This document shows positions 1 through 5,089 of a stretch of DNA of 5,089 nt, one piece after another; positions within the stretch are counted from its first letter, which is position 1; every line of letters begins with the position of its first letter. The notes below the pieces were generated by a model, which was given only the letters and a program-made list of their open reading frames with translations, did no database searches and was not told where the DNA came from. The translations under genes and the position numbers were made by a program. Origin of the DNA: Verrucomicrobiota bacterium (GTDB taxonomy: Bacteria > Verrucomicrobiota > Verrucomicrobiia > Limisphaerales > JAGWYX01); NCBI GenBank assembly GCA_018969165.1, contig JAGWYX010000370.1, forward strand, positions 1 to 5,089, in the 5' to 3' direction.

Positions 1-203
1 ACAACCCGCGGTCCGGTTCGTAGGAAGTCCTCGTGGTGCCTCGATCGTGCATCGAGGGCGTAGATTCCGCTGAGGCTGGCCACGGTTTGACGGCCGAAGG
101 AAGGTCCCGTTCATCCATTAGTAGGGCTGCGCGGCCGGGGTACCCCCCATATTTTGTGGTTTTTCGCTTTACTTGTCTGGCTGGTTATTGTTTCTTTGGA
201 TCA
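1..203. other. Non-coding leader upstream of smc
   Basis: No gene supported. The smc frame is open here from a GTG at 33, but the 57 residues it would add lack SMC character and contain a chance hydrophobic stretch. A 7-bp inverted repeat with a 5-base loop (CCTCGAT at 39-45, ATCGAGG at 51-57) is present without a following T-run, so it is not a convincing terminator. The first 140 bases are GC-rich. Whether an upstream gene ends just before the window cannot be told. Confidence 0.55.
146..203 (+). promoter_or_regulatory. AT-rich probable promoter/leader of smc
   Basis: The 60 bases before the smc ATG are T-rich and much poorer in GC than their surroundings, as expected for a promoter region. 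TATTGT at 186-191 matches a -10 box at four of six positions, but no good -35 sits 16-18 bases upstream and the resulting 5' leader would be very short. Only GGA at 198-200 resembles a Shine-Dalgarno, and it lies too close to the ATG. The base composition is seen; the promoter role is inferred. Confidence 0.3.
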
Positions 204-3200
204 ATGTATTTAAAGAGTCTAACCGAGTTCGGGTTCAAGTCGTTTGCGGACAAGACGACCCTGACGTTTTTGCCGGGGATCACGGCAATTGTCGGTCCCA
301 ACGGTTGTGGCAAATCGAATATTGCCGACGCGATTCGTTGGGTGCTGGGGGAACAATCGGCCAAGGCGCTTCGCGGCGGTGAGATGGCCGACGTGATTTT
401 CAACGGGAGCGACGGTCGCAAGCCGCTGAGCATGGCCGAGGTGTCGCTGACCATTGGGGATGTGGAGCGGGACCACCTGCGGGCGGCGGGTGTCGAGTTG
501 GATTACAACGAGGTGACGCTGACGCGGCGGGTATTCCGAGACGGCGTGAGCGAGTATTTCATCAATCGGACGCCCTGCCGGCTGAAGGACATTCAGCAGT
601 TGTTCATGGGCACGGGTGTGGGGCGGGCCAGTTACAGCATCATGGCGCAAGGGCACATCACCCAATTGCTGTCCAGCCGGCCCGAGGACCGGCGCGCGGT
701 GTTCGAGGAAGCGGCGGGGATTACCCGGTTCAAGTCGCAGAAGCGCGAGACGCTGCGCAAGCTCGAGTCCACGGAGCAGAACCTGGTGCGGGTGGCCGAT
801 CTGGTGCGGGAGGTCAAGCGGCAGATTGGCTCCTTGCAACGTCAGGCCGGCAAGGCGCGCCGCTACAAGCAGTTCATGCTGCAGTTGCAGCACCTGGATA
901 CCCAACTGGCGCGCCACGAGTTCGACCGGCTGCAGGCGCAGCGGGCCGAGCTGGAGACGACCGCCGAGCAATTGCGCGCGGACATCGAGACCGGCTCGGC
1001 CGAGCTGCTGCGCACGGAAGACGAGACCGCCCGGTTGCGCGAACGGCTTTCCGACCTCGAGCAGCAGGTCCACGAGGCCCAGCAGCGCGGACAGGACCTC
1101 CAGAATCAGGTCGAGCGTCACCAGAGCCGGATTCACTTCAATGAAGAACGCCTCCGCGAGTCGGAGCAGCAGAATGCCAAGGCCCTGGGCGATATCGCGC
1201 AGGGCGAGGAACGTCGCTTGGCGGCCGAGCAGGAGCGCGCCGCGGTCGCTGAACGCCTGGCTGGGTCCGTGCGCGCGCTGGCCGGGCTCCAGGAGTCGCT
1301 CCAAACCAAACGCGAGGCGCTGCGGCAGGTGGAGACCGAATTGAAAGGGAACGAGGAGGAATTGCGGCGGGCCCAGGCCGCGGCGTTCGAGCAGGCCCAA
1401 AGACTTTCGGGCGTTCGCAACCAACTCACCGCGCTGGACCTGCAACGGCAGCACCAGAACGTCCGCATGGAAAAGCTCACAGCCGAACGAATCCAGTTGG
1501 AGGAGGAACGTCGCCGGCTGGAGGCGCGGTTGGGTGAATCGGCCGCGAGCGTCGAAAATGAAAAGCGCGATGCGCGCACCCGCCGGGGAGCCGTTGCGGA
1601 ACATCAGGCGCGGCTGCATCAACTGGAGCAGGCCCTGGCCGCGGCCGGCCAGGAGTTGGATCGCCGCCTGCAGGAGCAGACCGAGCGGCGCTCGCGCCGC
1701 GGCGTGCTGGCTCAATTGCAGGCCGATTACGAAGGTTTCAGCGCCGGTACCGTCGCCGCGCTCAAGCAGGCGCCGCAAATGCTCGGGGCCCTGGTGGACC
1801 GGATGCGCGTGTCGGAGCCGCACATTGCCGCGGTCGAGGCCGCGCTCGGCCATCACCTGCAACTGGTGTTGACCGAAGAGGCCGAAACTGCTCAACAGGT
1901 CGTGGCGGAACTCAAGATCCGCAAACAGGGCCGGGCCAGCGTCGCACCGCTGGCATTGCAGCGGAACGGCAAGCCGGTCAATGCCGCCCCCGGGCCCGCC
2001 GGCGAAGGCGCGCCGGTGGATGCGCCGGCCTCTGGTTCGGTGTCTGCCGCCTCCGTCACGGGGATGCCGTGCGCCACGGCCGTCCCAGCGCTTTCGGTCA
2101 TCGAGGCCGACGTTTCGATTCAACCGTTGCTGAACCGGTTGCTAGGGCAGACGTGGATTGTGCCGGACCTGACGACGGCGACCCGGGCCTGGCACGGCGC
2201 CGACCGGGCGTGCGACTTCGTCACCACTGGGGGCGAGGTGCTCAATCGCCACGGGGTCTATGTCGGTGGGGCGAGCAACGGAGCCGAGACCGCGCCGGCT
2301 TCGGTGCTGGGTCGCAAGAACCAGATCGCCGAATTGGATCGGGCTTTGGCCGAACTCCAGGCGCAAATTCAGGAGCGCAGCCGGGCCCGGGGCGTGTTGC
2401 AGGCCGAGTTGACCGCGCTGCAGGCGAGCTTGCAGCAGACCCAGGCGGACCTGAACAGTCAGGAGGTGGCCATCGCCACGCACGAGGGTGAATGCCGCGC
2501 GCTCGAGAACGCGCGCGGCCTGCTGCAACAAAAGCTCGACACCGTTGCTTACGAAATCCAAAGCCTGGAAACGCAGGACCAGGAGAATCTTCGCCAGGGC
2601 CAGGCCCTCGCGCGGCAGGCGGCCGAACTCGAGGCCGGCGAACAAGAACTCCAGCGACGCCTGGCCGACCTGAACGTCGGCCTGGAGCGGCTGCGTCACC
2701 AACGCGACACGGCCAACAACGGCGTCACCGAAGCCAAAGTCGCGCTGGCCACCGAAGAGCAGGTGGGCGCCGCGCTCCGCCAGCAGGAACAGTCCTTTGC
2801 CGCGCGCCTCCAGGAGTTGGCCCAACTGGTCGAGCAGCGTCGGGGCGAGATTGCCGCGCTGCTGCAGCGGCGGACGCAGTTCGAGGCCGAGATCGCCGAA
2901 TCGCGGCGGCAAATCGTGTCGCTGCAGGGCGAGCGCGAGCAGGTCAACGCCCGCATCGCCGAGCGGCTGCAGGAAAGGTCCGGACTCGAAGTGGAGCTGG
3001 CCGAGCGCGAGACCGGGATTCGCGAGCGTCGGCGCCAGCTCGCCGAGCAGCAGGAGCGGCGCGGCACGCTCGAGGTCGAGCTGGCCCAGAAAGAGATGGC
3101 CGGCCGCAACTTGTGCGAGCGGGTCCAGGAGAAATACAAGCTCAACCTCGCCGACGTCCGCAGTGAGTGCATCACCATCACCATCGCCGACGAAGGCCCG

Positions 3201-4031
3201 CCGAAGGTCGAGACGTTGTCCCCGGACGAAATGGCCGCGCGCGGGGTGGCCACCGATTGGGCCCTGGTAGCCCAGCAGGTGACCGCGCTGCAGACGCGGA
3301 TCGACGAGATGGGCCCGGTGAACCTGGTGGCCATCGAGGAATACGAAGAGACGGAGCAACGCTACCAGTTCCTCACGGCGCAGCACGACGACCTGGTCAC
3401 GGCCAAGCAGCAGTTGCTCGACGTGATCAACCGCATCAACGTCGAGACCCGCGCGATGTTCCGCGACACCTTCGAGAAGATCCGCGCCAACTTCAGCGCC
3501 CTGTTCACCGAGATTTTCGGCGGCGGCAAGGCGGACCTCGCGCTCGTGGACGAGGGCGACGTGCTGGAGAGCGGCGTCGAGATCATCGCCCGGCCACCGG
3601 GCAAGCAGGCCAAGAGCATCTCCCTGCTGTCGGGAGGCGAGCAAACCATGGTGGCCGTGGCCTTGCTCTTCGCGATCTACCAGGTCCGGCCCAGCCCGTT
3701 CTGCGTGCTCGACGAATTGGACGCCGCGTTGGACGAGGCGAACATCAACCGGTTCGTCCGCGTGCTGCAGCGGTTCCTGGGCCACTCGCAGTTCATCGTG
3801 ATCACCCACAACAAGCGGACCATCGGCATGGCCGATGTCATTTACGGGGTGACGATGCAGGAGCAGGGCGTGAGCAAGATCGTCAGCGTGAAATTCCACA
3901 AGGCCGAAGCCGGTGTCGAGCCCAAGCCGGCCCCGGTCCTCGAACCGAAAGCAGCCGAGCCGTCGATCGAGTCGGAAGAGGACCGGCCCCACGAGCGGGA
4001 GCAAGTGTTGGAGATGGTGATGGCGAAGTAG
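204..4031 (+). CDS. smc: Chromosome segregation/condensation ATPase SMC
   Basis: Complete 1275-aa SMC, the ATPase that dimerises and, with kleisin ScpA and ScpB, organises and segregates the chromosome. Seen: N-terminal head starting MYLKSLTEFGFKSFAD, Walker A GPNGCGKS (residues 31-38), Q-loop Gln149 in YSIMAQGHITQLL, then EEAAGI; first coiled coil about 165-505, rich in Glu/Gln/Arg/Ala; hinge about 508-690, from DYEGFSAGTV to GVYVGGASNG; returning coil about 700-1035; C-terminal head from GPVN (1037-1040), signature LSGGEQ (1142-1147), Walker B FCVLDE (1166-1171, Asp1170/Glu1171), D-loop LDAALDEAN, H-loop His1202 in ITHNKRT. All ATPase motifs are intact. The start at 204 is chosen because MYLKSL is the canonical SMC N-terminus; the frame stays open back to a GTG at 33, but those 57 residues resemble no SMC. 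No good Shine-Dalgarno is visible. The protein is longer than the usual 1150-1200 aa, owing to a low-complexity hinge segment (586-631) and a Pro/acidic tail (1234-1275). RecN, SbcC and MukB fit worse. Confidence 0.97.
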   Translation: MYLKSLTEFGFKSFADKTTLTFLPGITAIVGPNGCGKSNIADAIRWVLGEQSAKALRGGEMADVIFNGSDGRKPLSMAEVSLTIGDVERDHLRAAGVELDYNEVTLTRRVFRDGVSEYFINRTPCRLKDIQQLFMGTGVGRASYSIMAQGHITQLLSSRPEDRRAVFEEAAGITRFKSQKRETLRKLESTEQNLVRVADLVREVKRQIGSLQRQAGKARRYKQFMLQLQHLDTQLARHEFDRLQAQRAELETTAEQLRADIETGSAELLRTEDETARLRERLSDLEQQVHEAQQRGQDLQNQVERHQSRIHFNEERLRESEQQNAKALGDIAQGEERRLAAEQERAAVAERLAGSVRALAGLQESLQTKREALRQVETELKGNEEELRRAQAAAFEQAQRLSGVRNQLTALDLQRQHQNVRMEKLTAERIQLEEERRRLEARLGESAASVENEKRDARTRRGAVAEHQARLHQLEQALAAAGQELDRRLQEQTERRSRRGVLAQLQADYEGFSAGTVAALKQAPQMLGALVDRMRVSEPHIAAVEAALGHHLQLVLTEEAETAQQVVAELKIRKQGRASVAPLALQRNGKPVNAAPGPAGEGAPVDAPASGSVSAASVTGMPCATAVPALSVIEADVSIQPLLNRLLGQTWIVPDLTTATRAWHGADRACDFVTTGGEVLNRHGVYVGGASNGAETAPASVLGRKNQIAELDRALAELQAQIQERSRARGVLQAELTALQASLQQTQADLNSQEVAIATHEGECRALENARGLLQQKLDTVAYEIQSLETQDQENLRQGQALARQAAELEAGEQELQRRLADLNVGLERLRHQRDTANNGVTEAKVALATEEQVGAALRQQEQSFAARLQELAQLVEQRRGEIAALLQRRTQFEAEIAESRRQIVSLQGEREQVNARIAERLQERSGLEVELAERETGIRERRRQLAEQQERRGTLEVELAQKEMAGRNLCERVQEKYKLNLADVRSECITITIADEGPPKVETLSPDEMAARGVATDWALVAQQVTALQTRIDEMGPVNLVAIEEYEETEQRYQFLTAQHDDLVTAKQQLLDVINRINVETRAMFRDTFEKIRANFSALFTEIFGGGKADLALVDEGDVLESGVEIIARPPGKQAKSISLLSGGEQTMVAVALLFAIYQVRPSPFCVLDELDAALDEANINRFVRVLQRFLGHSQFIVITHNKRTIGMADVIYGVTMQEQGVSKIVSVKFHKAEAGVEPKPAPVLEPKAAEPSIESEEDRPHEREQVLEMVMAK

Positions 4032-4055
4032 GGGGAGGAGGCGTCCTTTGCCGCC

Positions 4056-4109
4056 CGGTTCATGGAAAGCCTCCTTGCGCGATGGCACATGTAATGGGGC
4101 CATGAACCG
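4056..4109. repeat. 10-bp inverted repeat just downstream of smc
   Basis: CGGTTCATGG at 4056-4065 is perfectly complementary to CCATGAACCG at 4100-4109, with a 34-base interior. An alternative shorter stem is possible inside it: ATGGC 4082-4086 with GCCAT 4099-4103. Its place 25 bases past the smc stop would allow a role in ending or stabilising the smc transcript. No T-run follows, so it is not a standard intrinsic terminator. Its left arm is part of the 18-bp repeat. Confidence 0.6.
4057..4074 (+). repeat. 18-bp direct repeat, copy 1
   Basis: GGTTCATGGAAAGCCTCC begins 25 bases after the smc stop codon and recurs exactly at 4189-4206, in the same orientation and 132 bases apart. The flanking bases do not match, so the identity is limited to these 18 bases. 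The first nine bases also recur inverted at 4100-4108. Confidence 0.9.
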
Positions 4110-4157
4110 CACGAGCCAGCCGTTCGTAGTCCCGTCTTCAGGCGGTCTGGCGCTTCT

Positions 4158-4176
4158 GCGAGTTGAGACAACTCGC
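4158..4176. repeat. Perfect 8-bp hairpin, 3-base loop
   Basis: GCGAGTTG at 4158-4165 and CAACTCGC at 4169-4176 pair perfectly around AGA. No T-run follows on either strand, so termination is unlikely. It lies inside the segment bracketed by the 18-bp direct repeats and is probably part of the same dispersed element. Confidence 0.7.
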
Positions 4177-4188
4177 GCTCCGCGGCAA

Positions 4189-4206
4189 GGTTCATGGAAA
4201 GCCTCC
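4189..4206 (+). repeat. 18-bp direct repeat, copy 2
   Basis: Exact second copy of the 18-mer at 4057-4074. The two copies bracket the segment 4075-4188, which contains the inverted CCATGAACCG and the 8-bp hairpin at 4158-4176. This could be one composite dispersed element with repeated ends, or two tandem insertions of related elements. Confidence 0.9.
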
Positions 4207-4228
4207 ACGATTCCTTGACCGCGCATCG

Positions 4229-4255
4229 GCGGCAAGAACCAGCAGGAATTGCCGC
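4229..4255. repeat. 7-bp inverted repeat, 13-base loop
   Basis: GCGGCAA at 4229-4235 pairs with TTGCCGC at 4249-4255. The stem is short and the loop long, so it may be chance in GC-rich DNA. It is listed because it adjoins the hairpin pair that starts at 4262. Confidence 0.35.
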
Positions 4256-4261
4256 GCTAGC

Positions 4262-4293
4262 GTCTTGGAGTGCGGCGGGCCTCCGCCGCTTCG
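4262..4293 (-). repeat. REP-like 32-bp hairpin unit A
   Basis: On the plus strand the unit starts GTCTTGGAGT and carries a perfect 7-bp stem, GCGGCGG 4272-4278 with CCGCCGC 4283-4289, around a GCCT loop. Its reverse complement aligns without gaps to unit B at 4313-4344, with 22 of 32 bases identical: the TCCAA-AC flank, the loop (AGGC versus AGGA) and the AAGCG edge are kept. I associate such units with dispersed intergenic repeats in Verrucomicrobiota genomes; that link is recollection. Confidence 0.65.
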
Positions 4294-4312
4294 CCAGGGG
4301 CCAACCTCACGG

Positions 4313-4344
4313 GAAAGCGCCTGAGGACAGGCGTAGTCCAAAAC
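4313..4344 (+). repeat. REP-like 32-bp hairpin unit B
   Basis: Inverted relative of unit A, 19 bases downstream. The stem is GCGCCTG 4317-4323 with CAGGCGT 4328-4334, six Watson-Crick pairs plus one G-T pair, around an AGGA loop, followed by AGTCCAAAAC. Relative to unit A, two stem positions changed on both arms and still pair (G-C to C-G, and G-C to T-A). The outer flanks of A and B are also complementary at seven of eight positions, so the doublet could form one larger two-armed structure. Confidence 0.65.
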
Positions 4345-4381
4345 CTGCCGCTCCTTCTGACGACGCTGCGTCTGGCCGAGG

Positions 4382-4397
4382 CGCGCTCCGGAGCGCG
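4382..4397. repeat. Perfect 16-bp palindrome
   Basis: CGCGCTCCGGAGCGCG is its own reverse complement over all 16 bases. With no loop it is a better candidate for a dimeric protein-binding site or a cruciform than for an RNA hairpin. It lies 270 bases before the downstream gene. Its GC richness makes chance more likely than in balanced DNA. Confidence 0.5.
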
Positions 4398-4448
4398 GGT
4401 CGAACCAGCCGCGTCTCAACCCCACGCCGATGACGGGACGCGCGCCCC

Positions 4449-4462
4449 CCGGCGGGCGCCGG
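4449..4462. repeat. Short GC-only hairpin
   Basis: CCGGCG at 4449-4454 pairs with CGCCGG at 4457-4462 around GG, at the edge of a run of almost pure G and C (about 4438-4463). A two-base loop is tight, so the terminal stem pair would open. It marks the right end of the hairpin-rich part of the spacer. Confidence 0.35.
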
Positions 4463-4659
4463 CAGTACCGAGTTTTACGTACATGGCGGTCGGGTGCTGC
4501 CCGTGCCCCCGAGGCCCGGCTTGACCGAAATCAAGGCACTCCGCGAGGCGGGCGACTGGAATGGTAAGGCTCAAGCGGAAGGTGAAGTGCGGAGGGAACC
4601 AAGGTGAGTCGTTGGCGCAATTGTCGCGTGGAACACACCGAAGCTGAAAACCGAAAAAT

Positions 4660-4665
4660 GAGGGG
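4660..4665 (+). promoter_or_regulatory. Possible ribosome binding site of the gene at 4668
   Basis: GAGGGG lies two bases before the ATG at 4668. It resembles a Shine-Dalgarno core, but the spacing is shorter than the usual 5-9 bases. The start itself is better supported by the in-frame TGA at 4659-4661 and by the signal sequence that follows. Confidence 0.3.
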
Positions 4666-4667
4666 AT

Positions 4668-5089
4668 ATGAAAAAAATTCTGTGGATTGTCGCCGCGCTC
4701 GCGGTCGTGCTCGGACTGGCAGCCATCGTCTATGGACCGCCACGCAATATTGATTTGCTCAGGCGCTATCCGACGACGCTGACCGCCGGCGCGGTTCAGC
4801 CGGACCAGGCGCGCCCGTGGCAGTTCGGGCCGGAGGATGTTTTCCAACTCTCGCGCTTCTGCCTGCAAGTCGGCGATCAATTGAAGGTGGAAACCGGCCC
4901 GGCCAAACTGGGGATCGGCTATTGTCGAGACGGCGCCGTGTGGGCCATCGTGATTCCGGCCGAAGGTGGGAAACTGAGCCGATTCGGCGTCGGTGCATCG
5001 GAGGACATCGCCCACGTCTGGCTGCGGTTTCATCCGCGGCAAATCGACCGCTTGTTCCCGCCGACCACGGTATCGGCGGCATCGGCCAC
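4668..5089 (+). CDS. Unidentified membrane-anchored or exported protein, 5' part only
   Basis: An open frame from ATG 4668 runs to the window edge without a stop, giving 140 codons plus two bases; the 3' end is missing. The product begins MKKILWIVAALAVVLGLAAI: two lysines, then a hydrophobic stretch at about residues 4-22, typical of a signal peptide or signal anchor. No lipobox cysteine is visible. The remainder is predicted to lie outside the cytoplasm and is a soluble-looking domain containing FGPEDVFQLSRFCLQVGDQL, GIGYCRDGAVWAIV and VWLRFHPRQIDRLFPP, with two cysteines that might pair. I do not recognise the family. The start is well fixed: an in-frame TGA lies at 4659-4661, and the next residues form a good signal sequence. 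A G-rich GAGGGG lies very close to the ATG. Reverse-strand frames over this stretch lack any recognisable protein character. The gene is probably transcribed separately from smc, given the 636-base repeat-rich gap. Confidence 0.8.
   Translation, partial: MKKILWIVAALAVVLGLAAIVYGPPRNIDLLRRYPTTLTAGAVQPDQARPWQFGPEDVFQLSRFCLQVGDQLKVETGPAKLGIGYCRDGAVWAIVIPAEGGKLSRFGVGASEDIAHVWLRFHPRQIDRLFPPTTVSAASA

Larger units (their letters stand above)
4032..4667. other. Repeat-rich intergenic spacer, no gene
   Basis: 636 bases between the smc stop and the next start. Short frames exist on both strands (for example minus 4192-4425 and plus 4194-4433), but they run through hairpin repeats, lack domains and have Arg/Pro/Ser-rich compositions typical of spurious frames in GC-rich repeats. 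The spacer holds at least six separate inverted repeats, an exact 18-bp direct repeat and two related 32-bp hairpin units. The last 200 bases (about 4465-4667) hold no clear repeat and probably carry the promoter of the downstream gene. No U-tract terminator was found after smc. Confidence 0.75.

Noticed and set aside
39..57. 7-bp hairpin upstream of smc as a terminator of a preceding gene
   Set aside because: No T-run follows on either strand, and no preceding coding region can be recognised in the window.
219..2123. 634-aa open frame on the minus strand inside smc
   Set aside because: It is antisense to strongly conserved SMC coding sequence. Its Leu/Arg/Gly/Gln-rich composition is what the reverse complement of GC-rich coiled-coil codons gives, and no domain is visible.
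3167..3196. His-rich ATG-CAT-CAC start in another frame (MHHHHH-like), resembling a metal-binding or tag sequence
   Set aside because: It is an out-of-frame reading of the SMC codons for Cys-Ile-Thr-Ile-Thr-Ile, and the true frame is unbroken here.
2142..4235. 697-aa open frame on the minus strand covering the 3' half of smc and part of the spacer
   Set aside because: Same mirror effect of GC-rich coding DNA. Its product reads as repeated short Leu/Gly/Arg/Asp strings with no recognisable motif, and its start lies in the repeat spacer.
4192..4425. 77-aa open frame on the minus strand in the spacer
   Set aside because: It runs through both 32-bp hairpin units and the 16-bp palindrome. Its sequence is explained by repeat DNA, and it has no start signal or domain.
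4032..4465. CRISPR array or tRNA/riboswitch in the repeat-rich spacer
   Set aside because: The repeats are too few, too divergent and irregularly spaced for CRISPR. No cloverleaf or known riboswitch core could be found by eye.
4416..5042. 208-aa open frame on the minus strand over the downstream gene
   Set aside because: The plus-strand frame has a proper signal sequence and a well-placed start, while this frame gives no signal, domain or conserved-looking motif.

Overview
The window looks like a piece of a GC-rich bacterial chromosome, probably from the Verrucomicrobiota (Pedosphaera/Limisphaera-like). The pointers are the C-terminal head wording of its SMC protein (SLLSGGEQTM, then CVLDELDAALDEANINRF), weak Shine-Dalgarno signals, and a gene-free spacer packed with hairpin repeats of a kind I associate with that phylum. 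This assignment is inference from memory and was not searched.

Layout: positions 1-203 are a non-coding leader whose last 60 bases are clearly AT-richer and probably hold the smc promoter. Positions 204-4031 (+) encode a complete SMC chromosome-condensation ATPase of 1275 aa. Positions 4032-4667 are a 636-base spacer with no convincing gene. It holds an exact 18-bp direct repeat, a partial inverted copy of it, several short hairpins, and a head-to-head pair of related 32-bp hairpin units whose stems differ by compensatory changes. Positions 4668-5089 (+) are the 5' part of an unidentified gene for a membrane-anchored or exported protein, cut by the window edge.

The two genes share a strand but are separated by the repeat-rich spacer, so they are probably separate transcription units. 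SMC would work with ScpA/ScpB, which are not in this window. I found no CRISPR array, tRNA, rRNA, transposase, defence or phage gene. The most unusual content is the mosaic repeat spacer, which looks like REP/BIME-type dispersed elements rather than a new protein system.
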